The notes beneath the pieces were generated by a model. It did no database searches and was not told the origin of the DNA. It was given only the letters and a program-made list of their open reading frames with translations. Made by a program: the position numbers and the translations under genes. Shown piece after piece: positions 52,685 to 61,697 of a stretch of 64,000 nt of DNA (position 1 is its first letter; the number at the start of each line of letters is the position of its first letter). The stretch is from a virus: positions 62,001 through 126,000 of the IMG/VR virus record IMGVR_UViG_3300043395_003072. The stretch is one strand, 5' to 3'.

Positions 52685-55228
52685 TTAAGCTGCAGGAGGT
52701 GCAAGAGTAATATCGATTGTAACAGCCTCGATGGAGAGAGGAGGTACAAAAGTAACCGATGCACGAAGCACGCCGTTAATACGATCAAGCTGAGATGCCG
52801 TCAGGTTCACTGTGATTGACTGTGCATATCCAGCAATAACCATAGCTCTCATCTGACCATCAATGCTTGAACGCAATGAAGCGATTTGCTCATCACGATA
52901 AGCAGTACCAATTACGCTATTGCAAAGCCCTCTCAGGCGAGCGATGATTGCGTTTGCAGATAGAATTGAAGATACCTTTGAGTAATCGGAAGTGCGTAGC
53001 GCTGCAGTGTAAATTGAAGAGATCACGCCAGTCTGATCAACCATACAAACTCTTAGAGCTGCAAGGTTATCAAGTACTGCGCGAGGTGTACGCTGCTGAG
53101 GAGTGAAGCCTGTGATTCTGCCTCTTACTGGGCCTATAGGCTCTGTTCCAGGAGCAAGGTTGGCAAGGATAGCGGCGATAAGAGGTCCAGCTGAACCAAA
53201 CTTAGAACCTTGCTGAGTTGGGATTAGCTGCCTGCCACGCTGGCCAGGGAATAGAGTCTTGGGATCAGGAGTAAATCCATAAGCTCCTACGACGACTACA
53301 TGCTTGCCAAGATCGATAGGATTGCCTGAACGATCAAGTGCTTCATCTTGGTCATCAATGCCGTAAGGAGTTTGGTTAGGGAGACTATCGCCATTGGTGA
53401 GGATGATACCACCGAAAGCAGCACCATCACGATAATCAACTGCGCCAGCAAGTAACTTGGTTCCAAGCACCCCAGTACCATTTTTAGTTACCTTAATAGC
53501 GCCATCTGCCTGAACAGTGTAAGTTGCAGGATCTCCAGCCCAAGTAGCAACACCGCTAGCAGAAGCAGGTGCGGGGCTTGTAGGAACGATAGCGATAGTC
53601 TGAGAATAGTTTGTTGAAGCGCGATAAGCAGCAGTGGCAGCCTGGTGCAAGAATGACACTTCGCGAACTTCCTCAGCAGAAGCAACTAGCTCGACAGAGC
53701 TCTCGGCTCCATCAGAAGGGAAGCTCATTAGGCGTAGTGTTACAGCCTCAGGTACGAGCTCGCCAGTTAAAGCAAAGTGACCATAAACAAAAGGATCATT
53801 GTTTACGCGCTCTGGGCTGGCAAGTAGATAATCAGAAACAGCTCTGCTTGCGCCAATTAGTGAGGGGCGAAGGCGAACGGTAGAATCTAGGCCATTAGTA
53901 AGCACTCCTCCGATGATGCTCATTGAGCAGAAAGGGGTCTCTACAAGAAGCGCATCCTCACCTTCAGAAGGAGCGTTCAAAGTTACGTGACACTCAATCA
54001 TACCCTTGTCATTAGGGAAGCACTCGATTGCAGTCTCAGCTCCAGCAACAGCATGGAAGTGAATCTCAACCATGTTGAGTAGATCGCCTACGAGCTTCTG
54101 GTCAGCGCTAAAGCTATAAGAGATTCCATCATGGGTATAGTTGCCTACGTTAGCTGCTGCAAAAGGATCTTTGCGACCAAACATATACATGTAAGGGAGT
54201 CCATTAAATTGAAACTTCCAGAAATAACCAAGTTTATGCTTAGCCCAATCTAGAACTTCCTGAAGGCTGCTTGAAGCACTAAGCTCTACAGCAGCTGTAT
54301 CAGCATAGCACTTCTCACAATAAATGAAATCTACATTCTCAAACTCAAGCTTCTCATAACCAGCTTCATTCGCAGCATAACGCTCGCAATGATCAAGATA
54401 CTCTTTGGCAGAACCATCAATCTTGCTAACTGTAATTGCTGGATCTGCATCTGCGAGGCTTACGACTGTTCTGCTAAACATATCAACTAGCTCTAGTTGG
54501 CTAGCCAGGCTAGTTGTGCTATTGAGATTTCCAACGTTAGAAAGTAAGAAAGACGACTGACTTGATAATACGCTAAGATCAGAGTCAGAGAATCCATCAG
54601 AAAGTCTATCGGCTACTGCGAAAGCATCCTTAGTATAAAGAACGTAACCAGTAGGAACATTTAGCTCTACGCTGAATACTGAGTCGCCATCAATCCTGAT
54701 TAGTCTCTCAGAGTCAAAAACTACGAAAGGTCTCTCTCCCTTACGATTGCCAGAGTAAATAATTACGCGCTGACGGACCAGGTTACCTTCTTCGAAAGGA
54801 AGAAATACCGCCTTAAGTCCTTCAAGAGTATTGATGATACCCCTGGCACTATCAGCCTCTTGTACTGGAAGAGGTTGAATATTAACAAGAGTATCAAGTT
54901 CAAAAGAGCCAGGGATAGCTTGTTTAATTTGAACATGGAAAGGCTTTGCGCCAATGCGAGAAACTGAAATGTTTGCAAAAGGATTGCTTTGCTTTGCAGC
55001 AGTAACCACTTGCATGATTTCTGAACGGCTATCAAACTCTTCTACTGTCGAAGTAGCGTTTGTTACGCGGAAAACTTCTTTAGCCAAACCGCTTAAAGCA
55101 GTTGCTTGAGCATGAATGCGTAATCCAACTGCAGGATCTGCAGGTAGATTTCTACGCATGTTGTTATCATTGTAGGTGGTAGTGATTTCACCAGCAATGT
55201 TACTCAACGTAAGGTTTGTATATGGCAT
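52685..55228 (-). CDS. Tail sheath protein
   Basis: An 847-residue protein. The C-terminal ~220 residues have the sheath core pattern (RAVLDNLAALRVCMVDQTGV, ANAIIARLRGLCNSVIGTAY, MRAMVIAGYAQSITVNLTAS, then ASVTFVPPLSIEAVTIDITL): the conserved domain that interlocks subunits with strand exchange. VREVSFLHQAATAAYRASTN is also typical. It is longer than T4 gp18 (659 aa), with extra N-terminal domains that may decorate the surface. G/C-rich codon use compared with the fibre genes suggests high expression. Tube gene follows 29 nt downstream. Contraction of this sheath drives the tube through the cell envelope. Confidence 0.83.
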   Translation of the reverse strand: MPYTNLTLSNIAGEITTTYNDNNMRRNLPADPAVGLRIHAQATALSGLAKEVFRVTNATSTVEEFDSRSEIMQVVTAAKQSNPFANISVSRIGAKPFHVQIKQAIPGSFELDTLVNIQPLPVQEADSARGIINTLEGLKAVFLPFEEGNLVRQRVIIYSGNRKGERPFVVFDSERLIRIDGDSVFSVELNVPTGYVLYTKDAFAVADRLSDGFSDSDLSVLSSQSSFLLSNVGNLNSTTSLASQLELVDMFSRTVVSLADADPAITVSKIDGSAKEYLDHCERYAANEAGYEKLEFENVDFIYCEKCYADTAAVELSASSSLQEVLDWAKHKLGYFWKFQFNGLPYMYMFGRKDPFAAANVGNYTHDGISYSFSADQKLVGDLLNMVEIHFHAVAGAETAIECFPNDKGMIECHVTLNAPSEGEDALLVETPFCSMSIIGGVLTNGLDSTVRLRPSLIGASRAVSDYLLASPERVNNDPFVYGHFALTGELVPEAVTLRLMSFPSDGAESSVELVASAEEVREVSFLHQAATAAYRASTNYSQTIAIVPTSPAPASASGVATWAGDPATYTVQADGAIKVTKNGTGVLGTKLLAGAVDYRDGAAFGGIILTNGDSLPNQTPYGIDDQDEALDRSGNPIDLGKHVVVVGAYGFTPDPKTLFPGQRGRQLIPTQQGSKFGSAGPLIAAILANLAPGTEPIGPVRGRITGFTPQQRTPRAVLDNLAALRVCMVDQTGVISSIYTAALRTSDYSKVSSILSANAIIARLRGLCNSVIGTAYRDEQIASLRSSIDGQMRAMVIAGYAQSITVNLTASQLDRINGVLRASVTFVPPLSIEAVTIDITLAPPAA

Positions 55229-55247
55229 TTAAATCTCCTATTAAGGA

Positions 55248-55967
55248 TTAAGAATTAGGTAATATTCCGATATCAACTAGGATTGTTCTAATGATTGAAT
55301 CTGCTTTTGCATCAAACTCTCTGAATCTTAAAAAGAATCTGAGAGGTCTACTAAATAGTCTTTGTCCGCTAATTGTTTCAAATTTATCTTCCATTCTTTC
55401 TTTAAAGAAAAAACGTTCAGCTCCACGTACTTCATATGCAAATGCAGAATTTATTAATAACTTTTCTAACCATATTGCACGTTTATTTGCAAGTTTATTA
55501 GACAAAGCCCAACAATTTAATTCTATTACATGATCAACAGGTCTACTTTCAACTGTTATTACTTTATTAGGTAAACCAGGGCGCATTTCTTGATGTGAAT
55601 AAGTTGCTTTCCTATGGGGTCTTGAAACACCTTTAGTATCCATCATACCAGGTTTTCTCTCTACTACTTTGAATGATATAACTTCATTTCCATAAATAGA
55701 GATATCTTCTGGTGGGTACTCCTCTACTACTTTAATTAAAGCTGTTTCATCAACACCTTCTCTTAATTGAGCATCTTGTACTAGCTTTTGAGTTATTGAG
55801 AAAAACAAATCTAATGTCATTGGCTCCGTATTAGGAAGGAATGTACTAGCTATATTTACATTGTATGGATTGCCTATAGTGAATTCATTTAATACTAAAT
55901 TGTTTAGTATCTCCCCATTACTATCTACTACATTGATAATTACAGTTTCTTGTAAATTTCTAGCCAT
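55248..55967 (-). CDS. Neck/tail-terminator-type structural protein
   Basis: 239 residues. The N-terminus is a beta domain (VIINVVDSNGEILNNLVLNE, then NPYNVNIASTFLP). The middle has a basic loop (GVSRPHRKATYSHQEMRPGL) and the end is DHVIELNCWALSNKLANKRA followed by RFFLRFREFDAKADSIIRTI, an alpha/beta pattern often seen in connector or tail-terminator proteins. It lies directly upstream of the sheath gene, where these proteins are normally encoded. Function is inferred from position. It ends 19 nt before the sheath start. Confidence 0.55.
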   Translation of the reverse strand: MARNLQETVIINVVDSNGEILNNLVLNEFTIGNPYNVNIASTFLPNTEPMTLDLFFSITQKLVQDAQLREGVDETALIKVVEEYPPEDISIYGNEVISFKVVERKPGMMDTKGVSRPHRKATYSHQEMRPGLPNKVITVESRPVDHVIELNCWALSNKLANKRAIWLEKLLINSAFAYEVRGAERFFFKERMEDKFETISGQRLFSRPLRFFLRFREFDAKADSIIRTILVDIGILPNS

Positions 55968-55969
55968 CT

Positions 55970-56524
55970 TTATCTTCTCTCTCTAATAGAATTAAACTCT
56001 TTACAATATACAGCAATATACTCAACACGACCATTATCTGCTCTATATTTTTGTATACTTTCTGGTCTATAGATCTTTTCTCTTTTATAAGGTATTATAA
56101 GATTTCCTTCTAAATCAAGACTCAATTCTACGATTTTATCATTATATGATATTTTTTCGTCATATCTTAGATAAAAGATCTTATAGTCAGTAGCAAGATT
56201 ACCAGGTCTATAATCCTCAATCTTATCAGCTTTACCTCCTACTGATCCGCTAAGAGTAGAATAACATCTAGTAAATCTCTCGTTCCAAATGAAACCTTCT
56301 CCTAGACAATATTTGCATTGGTTTTCTTGGTCAGGCTCATCAGTTAACTTTGAACTACAAGCGCATTTTATTTTCTTTCCAGAAACATCAATAGCTGTTT
56401 CTCTTATTAAAGCTAAATGATTATGAGGCATATTATTATTCGCCCCATAAACTAGCTCATCAAATTCTTTTCTAAGATCAAGCTCTCTAGTCCCAGGGCG
56501 TTGTCTTCGAATAGGAGGGATCAT
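55970..56524 (-). CDS. Head-tail connector protein with Cys cluster
   Basis: 184 residues. A Cys-rich segment at ~50-80 (KIKCACSS..., then QCKYCLGEGFIW) resembles a zinc ribbon whose second half is CxxCxGxG, as in DnaJ-like zinc modules. In several large myophages a small Cys-pair protein lies in the neck region. The remainder is beta-rich (KIFYLRYDEKISYNDKIVEL). It overlaps the next gene upstream by 1 nt and lies 2 nt before the neck gene downstream. I infer a head-completion or connector role with structural zinc. Confidence 0.55.
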   Translation of the reverse strand: MIPPIRRQRPGTRELDLRKEFDELVYGANNNMPHNHLALIRETAIDVSGKKIKCACSSKLTDEPDQENQCKYCLGEGFIWNERFTRCYSTLSGSVGGKADKIEDYRPGNLATDYKIFYLRYDEKISYNDKIVELSLDLEGNLIIPYKREKIYRPESIQKYRADNGRVEYIAVYCKEFNSIRERR

Positions 56525-57597
56525 TATCTGCCTCCTCTTTGAACTCTAGTAACTGAGGAATAATAGTATTCATTCCATCCAGAGTATCCATGCTTGTACT
56601 TCTTCTCTCCATGAGCTCTATACATAGAGTTTTGAGTAGGTTGCAAGAATGGTTCGTTCCATGGGTCGTGCCATTCTCTTGAGCGTTGATTCTTATCAGC
56701 TCGCTTATCTCCTTTAAGGGCTGAAGTGGGACCGAGCCCTTGACCAGGTACAATACAACCACCTGCATTGACCACTCTCCACCACTCATCTCTCTCTGCT
56801 TTTAACTCATCTATTAGTTGCTTAAGATTAAAATCTAAGCTTCCTCCATTTTGAATTAATAAATCTCCAAGTTGCTTTTGCTTTCCTGAACTTGGAGATG
56901 ATGCTCCTACTGGCATGCTAAATAACTTGATAGCCGCGTCAAACATTACAAATCTTGTTCTAGCAAAGAGATATCTCTCTGATGTTGGGCGTACCCCAGT
57001 TATATTATCAGCTTCTAAAGAGGACCAATGTATTGCTAGAGCGAGAGTATCATCACGTACTAAATCTACCCAATTACCCATTTCCATACGAAGCATTTCT
57101 GTTGAACAATAAAAAGGATTATATTCCGTTGAAAATGAATAAAAGAGATCACTATTTAAAGAAATTCCATCTTCGCTTGATATTTCTTTAAACAATTTAA
57201 CCACTATTAATGAATTAAAATCTAAACCACAATCAGCTGCACTAATTACCGGATTATTAATTACTTTTATATCTTTTTCAAAAACAATTGCTTCACCATT
57301 AATTGATACAAGCCAACTCTCTTTCCAATCACCAAGTATCGGAAAGCTAGTTTCATAATAATAGAAACCTAAATCTACTCTTACAGGATCAATGTCTAAG
57401 ATTACTGTTCCATCAGGTCTTGTTAGAAAAACATTTAATTCTGCTGGGTCAATTAGTTCTCCACAAGAATCTTTAAATAACATCTTTGATTTATATGTTT
57501 TGTTTAAAACATAACAATCGCATTTTACTTTTGTTGTTTTTCTAGGTACTTGTGTTGGATTTGCACAAGAGCTATTTCCATTTGAGCAATTTGACAT
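56524..57597 (-). CDS. Head-tail connector / neck protein with Ig-like N-terminus
   Basis: 357 residues. A Cys-rich leader (SNCSNGNSSCANPTQ, then KCDCYVL) is followed by a beta-sandwich domain (ELIDPAELNVFLTRPDGTVI, LGFYYYETSFPILGDWKESW). The middle is helical (MEMGNWVDLVRDDTLALAIH, RTRFVMFDAAIKLFSMP) and the C-terminus is rich in Gly/Tyr/Trp/His (GEKKYKHGYSGWNEYYYSS). A helical middle with a basic Gly-rich tail is common in connector proteins between portal and tail. AGGAGA precedes the ATG. No enzyme motif. Function from position. Confidence 0.55.
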   Translation of the reverse strand: MSNCSNGNSSCANPTQVPRKTTKVKCDCYVLNKTYKSKMLFKDSCGELIDPAELNVFLTRPDGTVILDIDPVRVDLGFYYYETSFPILGDWKESWLVSINGEAIVFEKDIKVINNPVISAADCGLDFNSLIVVKLFKEISSEDGISLNSDLFYSFSTEYNPFYCSTEMLRMEMGNWVDLVRDDTLALAIHWSSLEADNITGVRPTSERYLFARTRFVMFDAAIKLFSMPVGASSPSSGKQKQLGDLLIQNGGSLDFNLKQLIDELKAERDEWWRVVNAGGCIVPGQGLGPTSALKGDKRADKNQRSREWHDPWNEPFLQPTQNSMYRAHGEKKYKHGYSGWNEYYYSSVTRVQRGGR

Positions 57598-57608
57598 CTT
57601 ATTTCTCC

Positions 57609-58787
57609 TTATAGCTCTAATATTATTTTGTTATCTTCTACTGATATTATTTTAAATACTTTACGCTCTCTATCAGATCTAGTTCCATTTGGACCATCAA
57701 AGGTTCCGCTAACTGGATAAGATAATAACTCAACGCTCGACTGAGTTATTGTAGATGCATCTAGATTTTTGTTAAACTCAATAACTATTTGTTTCAAACC
57801 AAGATCAACATTAATTGCGCCATCATAAGGGGTGATTGATACTACTCTTAATTCTTCTGGATTTACTACGCCTCCAGGTAATTGAGGAATCAGGCTTTCA
57901 TCTACTCCTATTGGACTTGTAGAAGTATACTCTGGATACACATAAATTGAATCTGTACCAGTTTTAAAATTAATCAAATAAGAATTAACAAGCTTAACCT
58001 TACTGTAGCATTTAATAGTAAAGCTTTCATTTAAACTAAAACTTGATTGCTCAAACTTTACCATCACTCCTCTATCGCAACTTCTCCACCTTTGTACGCA
58101 TCTACTTAATCTCTGAGAGTAATACGCTTGGGCAGGTGCAGGTTCCACCTCATCACTAAACCACCAAACATATTTAGCTTCAGAGCCAACTCCTGCTGTA
58201 ACTATCTTTATATTTAAAGTAGCTAGTTGCTCATTGTTTTTAGGCTCGTAACTTCCATAACTAGATACTCTTGTCTCTAAGACTCCAAGCTTACTAGGTG
58301 AATAAATGGTTCTTTCAGTTATGCATTTGTTCTTTGATATAGGCACTAGTACGTCTGGAAGACCATCTATATTCTCAATATTTGAACCAACCAAGAATAA
58401 TGAATAGCTTGTATTTTCTTTTAAAGGCTCCTTAGGAGTTACCTTTATAAGAGTTCTTATCTCGCTTCTATCTATTAGATTGACTCCTTCTTCAAAAGAT
58501 ACAGGTGTAGTGTCTAGTACTGTAAGCTCTTCAAACTCACACTCTACAAAACCTTTAAATCCTGGAGATCTAAGAAAATAAGGATTCTCTCCACTAGAAG
58601 CGTTAATCCATAAAGAGTTATTGGGCCCCGAAGTTCTATCAAAGTCAGGCCCATATACAATTACAGATTCTTTTACCGACTTTAAATCTACTGCATTATC
58701 AAATGCTAAATAGAACTGCTGCCCAATAGGAAATTGAGTTTCATTGTTCTGAGGGAAGCTCAGGTCTGCTAGTAGTTGTATCGCCAT
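57609..58787 (-). CDS. Ig-like (Big_5-type) virion protein
   Basis: 392 residues from the ATG at 58787; GAGG lies 6 nt upstream. A GTG one codon earlier is less likely. The C-terminal ~95 residues (VVSITPYDGAINVDLGLKQI, VIEFNKNLDASTITQSSVEL) match the Big_5 (SbsA-type Ig-like) pattern, in which xSxxPxxGAxxV is followed by ixxxFxxxLdxxTIt. The N-terminal part has a similar repeat (FPQNNETQFPIGQQFYLAFD). It shares 47 nt with the small gene upstream. Such domains serve as surface decorations of phage heads or necks, often binding carbohydrate (inference). A role at the neck is likely from the neighbours. Confidence 0.65.
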   Translation of the reverse strand: MAIQLLADLSFPQNNETQFPIGQQFYLAFDNAVDLKSVKESVIVYGPDFDRTSGPNNSLWINASSGENPYFLRSPGFKGFVECEFEELTVLDTTPVSFEEGVNLIDRSEIRTLIKVTPKEPLKENTSYSLFLVGSNIENIDGLPDVLVPISKNKCITERTIYSPSKLGVLETRVSSYGSYEPKNNEQLATLNIKIVTAGVGSEAKYVWWFSDEVEPAPAQAYYSQRLSRCVQRWRSCDRGVMVKFEQSSFSLNESFTIKCYSKVKLVNSYLINFKTGTDSIYVYPEYTSTSPIGVDESLIPQLPGGVVNPEELRVVSITPYDGAINVDLGLKQIVIEFNKNLDASTITQSSVELLSYPVSGTFDGPNGTRSDRERKVFKIISVEDNKIILEL

Positions 58788-58932
58788 CACTGTCCTCTTC
58801 GTTTCGTTTTATTTTGATGAATTCGCCTTCATCTTCTATAGTAAATTTATTATAAATTTCATCATCTGCATATTTAAAGTTTTCTTTGATATAAATCTCT
58901 AAATCAGTTGGTTCTGTTTTAAAAAATCCCAT
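58741..58932 (-). CDS. Small acidic protein between capsid and neck genes
   Basis: 63 residues from the ATG at 58932 (MGFFKTEPTDLEIYIKENF), because AAGGAGC lies 5-6 nt upstream. A longer in-frame reading upstream crosses the terminator hairpin and is rejected. The protein is acidic, with charged helices and a Glu/Asp/Ser/Thr tail (DSDGDTTTSRPELPSEQ). Its stop lies 47 nt inside the next gene. Unknown function; it follows the capsid terminator, so it would be made at lower level than the major capsid protein. Confidence 0.6.
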   Translation of the reverse strand: MGFFKTEPTDLEIYIKENFKYADDEIYNKFTIEDEGEFIKIKRNEEDSDGDTTTSRPELPSEQ

Positions 58933-58950
58933 AAATAGCTCCTTAAAATA

Positions 58951-58980
58951 ATAAAGGCAGATATTGCTACCTGCCTTTAT
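58951..58980 (-). terminator. Terminator-like hairpin after capsid gene
   Basis: On the minus strand ATAAAGGCAG pairs perfectly with CTGCCTTTAT (10 bp, loop 10 nt), followed by TATTTT. It lies 42 nt after the major capsid stop and just before the ribosome site of the next gene. The U-tract is interrupted, so termination may be partial, giving reduced read-through into the neck genes. Confidence 0.65.
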
Positions 58981-58993
58981 ATTATATTTTGTT

Positions 58994-59012
58994 GACCTTC
59001 GCAAGGAAGGTC
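58994..59012 (-). other. Second hairpin in the capsid 3' untranslated region
   Basis: GACCTTC (58994-59000) pairs with GAAGGTC (59006-59012) around a 5-nt loop, 10 nt after the major capsid stop codon. It lacks a T-run, so it may be a stability or processing hairpin rather than a terminator. Together with the hairpin at 58951-58980 it protects or ends the capsid transcript (inference). Confidence 0.5.
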
Positions 59013-59022
59013 TTGCTAATTA

Positions 59023-60360
59023 TCAGAGGTTAGCGCGAACAGCAGCCTCAGTGAGATCAGCAATATCGCTAGGAGCAGCATCGATTGAGCCATCCCAGCG
59101 GTTCTCAGCGCGCTTGACGTTCTTGAAGACGCCAACGCCTTGACCCTCATGAGCAACAGCAAAGCCGTAACGCTCACGGATCTTGACCTTGACAGTCTCA
59201 GTGTTCTCATCGCGCCACTCAACAGTAGTAGCCTCCTCGTCAACGAGGTGGAAACCAACGTTACCTGAAGAGAGAAGGAAGATATCGCCAGTCTCTGACT
59301 CAGGATCGTAGGGGCAGAGAGGAGATACAATGATACGGAAGTTAAAGGGGAAGTAGCTGGGGAGCTTAGGAGCAGAGGTCATCATCTGACTACGCTCAAG
59401 GTTACCAGTTACAGACTCACCTGAAGCTCCAACACCAGAAGTACCAATGCCGCGAGGGTTGACAACGCGAGTGCCCATTGTAGGACCGCGTGAACCCATT
59501 GAGCCATTGCTGTAAGGAGCAAGAGGACCGGGATCGCCAGTGTAGGGATTGAAGATTGAGCCGCCACCATGAGCAAGCATCATTGTACGGAGTACAGGAT
59601 CTTGAACAAAGGTGTAGTAGAAGAGGGGGTGCATAAGTAGGGTGTCAGGAGTGAAACCCTCCTCGCTCATGTGAGCCATTGCACGCATGAGGTTCTCCAT
59701 GGTTAGAGAGCCATTAGCGACAAGCTGACCACCAACAAGGCCACGACCGCTGCAAACGCCATAGATTGACTGCGCAGGATTGAGGTTGTCAAAGAGTGAA
59801 GTGCCGAGTTGCTTGAGGAAAGCAACAGCCTTCTGCTCCTTGTGACGAACGAGAGCAGCGCCCATGAGCTCGAGGTTCTTGGCCATGATATCGAAAGTGC
59901 TGTAACGGAGAGCCTCATCGGTGAAGCTTGCAGCGATACCGCTCTTACCGATATAAGCAGTGCTTACAGCGCCACCCATCTGGAAGCTTACCTCAGGGTA
60001 AGTACCAGACTCTTGCACGTCGCCAGCGTAAACAGCGCCCATTGCGCCAGCAAGGATCTGAGTATTGAGACCCTTAGCAGCTACGCGAGTAAAGAGGGGT
60101 GTGATGGTGAGCATAGGCTCTACGGGCTCACGAATAAGGATCTCCATTGACTCCTGAAGGAAAGGAGTAATCTCTGAAGAAGAGATTGCATCACGATTCT
60201 TGGGAGAGATGGTATTCGCAAAAGACTCCCAACTTACAGATTGCTCTGAGTCAGGAAGCTCACCGCGATTACGAATCATGTCTGCGAGATAACGAGCAGC
60301 AGCCTTGCGTGAACTAGGAAGCTGAAGCTCCATGCCGTCAGTTAGCTTTAATGTAGCCAT
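59023..60360 (-). CDS. Major capsid protein, HK97 fold
   Basis: 445 residues with the HK97-fold order: an N-terminal helical arm (KAAARYLADMIRNRGELPDS), the E-loop region (GAVYAGDVQESGTYPEVSFQ), the spine helix region (FTDEALRYSTFDIMAKNLEL, RHKEQKAVAFLKQLG), an MMLA/NPYTGDPGPLAPY loop, and a final beta/P-domain part (FPFNFRIIVSPLCPY, GDIFLLSSGNVGFHL). Codons are clearly richer in G/C than in the fibre genes, as is typical of the most abundant virion protein. Two hairpins follow the stop. It lies downstream of the protease fusion and the probable decoration gene. AGGA precedes the ATG by ~10 nt. Position, size and motifs agree. Confidence 0.85.
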   Translation of the reverse strand: MATLKLTDGMELQLPSSRKAAARYLADMIRNRGELPDSEQSVSWESFANTISPKNRDAISSSEITPFLQESMEILIREPVEPMLTITPLFTRVAAKGLNTQILAGAMGAVYAGDVQESGTYPEVSFQMGGAVSTAYIGKSGIAASFTDEALRYSTFDIMAKNLELMGAALVRHKEQKAVAFLKQLGTSLFDNLNPAQSIYGVCSGRGLVGGQLVANGSLTMENLMRAMAHMSEEGFTPDTLLMHPLFYYTFVQDPVLRTMMLAHGGGSIFNPYTGDPGPLAPYSNGSMGSRGPTMGTRVVNPRGIGTSGVGASGESVTGNLERSQMMTSAPKLPSYFPFNFRIIVSPLCPYDPESETGDIFLLSSGNVGFHLVDEEATTVEWRDENTETVKVKIRERYGFAVAHEGQGVGVFKNVKRAENRWDGSIDAAPSDIADLTEAAVRANL

Positions 60361-60394
60361 ATTATATTAATCCTTTTTGTATAATTCTAATATA

Positions 60395-61663
60395 TTATTG
60401 GAGCTTGACGTTGATGACAGCGATCTCGTCAGCAACGGTCTCACCAAAGTGAGCAGGGAAAGTGATGAGGTCAGAGAAGCCACCAGTTGCGCTACCAGGC
60501 ATCTTGGCAGTAGCATCGAACTCATCGCCATCCCAACCAGTACGAACGCGCTCAAGGTGACCACGAGGCTCCTTGAACATTGCAAGCAGACGACCCACTA
60601 CGAGGTGATCAGCATGATCCTCATCGCTAGCAACTACGAAGTTGCTCATCGCGTCGAAGCTTACGAAATCGCCAGGACGACCATCGCCAACGAACATCAC
60701 CATACGCTCCTGAGAAGAAGCTGCAAGGGTATAATCAAACACTGAGAAGCCAGTGAGTCCAGTAGGAAGCCCATTGCCACCTTGCTCCCAAAGGAGAATG
60801 ATTCCAGCGTCAGCATCAAGAGTCCAATCGCCAAGCTTAGCAAGTAAACTAACATCTGCACGATGACGAGTAGAAGCCATTCCGCTCACAGTCACAGGGG
60901 TGCGTGAAGTGTGTGAAGCGACCTTGCCAAGTCTGAGATCATAACCAACAACATTGTCGCCAGAAGCAATGAGTCCAGCATAGCGAGGCATTGCTGAGAG
61001 CTCCGCTGAGGTAAGAAGTGTTGCTGCGCCAACAAGTACAGTAGTAGCTTCCTCAGCACAAACGTGAGCAGCCTTCATCTGGATATCAGTGAAGAACTGA
61101 ATTAGATGCTGCTTCTGATAGTTGGTGAAGTGAAGGTTTGCAGGATCGTCACCAGCCCAGACAAATACGTCATAGGCAAGGATACCTACAGGAGCAGAAA
61201 TGAATGCGCGAGCAATTGCCTTTGCGCCAGCAAGATCATCAGCAGCCTCATCAAAAGAAGTACCTGCCCAACCAGAAGCCTTCACTGCAGTTGCAAAGTC
61301 CTCAAGGCTTACAGTGTCAGCAGCTGTAACGAATGCGCCAGTACGAATATCAATTACGCGAGCAGCAACATCGTTAGCAGTATACTCAAGAATTGTGTCC
61401 GCAAGTGCGCCAGCATCAAGGCAACGACGGAGAAGCCCTGAAGGAACAACTCTGCCAGCGCCGTCAAGGCTTACAACCTTGCCAGAAGACATAACAAAGT
61501 AATCCTTGCTACGCTCATTCTGCCAAAGTACGGGAAGCCAAGCAGCAGGCTTCCACTCGCCGTGAGGAACTGAAGCGTTCATCTGCACGACGTTATTGGG
61601 TGTTAAGTGATCCATTAGATCAGTACGGGTCTTGAAACGACTCTGGAAGCGACTAATAGCCAT
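60395..61663 (-). CDS. Probable capsid decoration/second capsid protein
   Basis: 422 residues, beta-rich and Ala/Gly/Asp-rich (LADTILEYTANDVAARVIDI, RPGDFVSFDAMSNFVVASDE). Codon use is as G/C-rich as in the major capsid gene, so it is probably abundant. It lies directly between the protease fusion and the capsid gene. In related large phages this position encodes a decoration or stabilising protein. The ATG follows AGGAG by 8 nt, and the gap upstream (61664-61697) contains only an AT-rich weak hairpin. The identity is inferred from position and codon use; it could also be a second capsid subunit. Confidence 0.6.
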   Translation of the reverse strand: MAISRFQSRFKTRTDLMDHLTPNNVVQMNASVPHGEWKPAAWLPVLWQNERSKDYFVMSSGKVVSLDGAGRVVPSGLLRRCLDAGALADTILEYTANDVAARVIDIRTGAFVTAADTVSLEDFATAVKASGWAGTSFDEAADDLAGAKAIARAFISAPVGILAYDVFVWAGDDPANLHFTNYQKQHLIQFFTDIQMKAAHVCAEEATTVLVGAATLLTSAELSAMPRYAGLIASGDNVVGYDLRLGKVASHTSRTPVTVSGMASTRHRADVSLLAKLGDWTLDADAGIILLWEQGGNGLPTGLTGFSVFDYTLAASSQERMVMFVGDGRPGDFVSFDAMSNFVVASDEDHADHLVVGRLLAMFKEPRGHLERVRTGWDGDEFDATAKMPGSATGGFSDLITFPAHFGETVADEIAVINVKLQ

Positions 61664-61697
61664 ATTTATTCTCCTAAAAGATTAAATCTTTTTTCTA

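Noticed and set aside
53611-53883. Open frame opposite the sheath gene
   Set aside because: Low-complexity Gln/Arg-rich translation, typical of antisense shadow.
59809-60150. Open frame on the + strand opposite the major capsid gene
   Set aside because: Shadow of the capsid gene; no recognisable protein.
60377-60745. Open frame on the + strand opposite the decoration gene
   Set aside because: It mirrors the G/C-rich codons of the real gene; there is no ribosome site and its composition is a shadow.
61664-61697. AT-rich hairpin AAAAGAT/ATCTTTT as terminator before the decoration gene
   Set aside because: Stem is all A/T apart from one G-C pair and lies right at the ribosome site; probably chance in AT-rich DNA.
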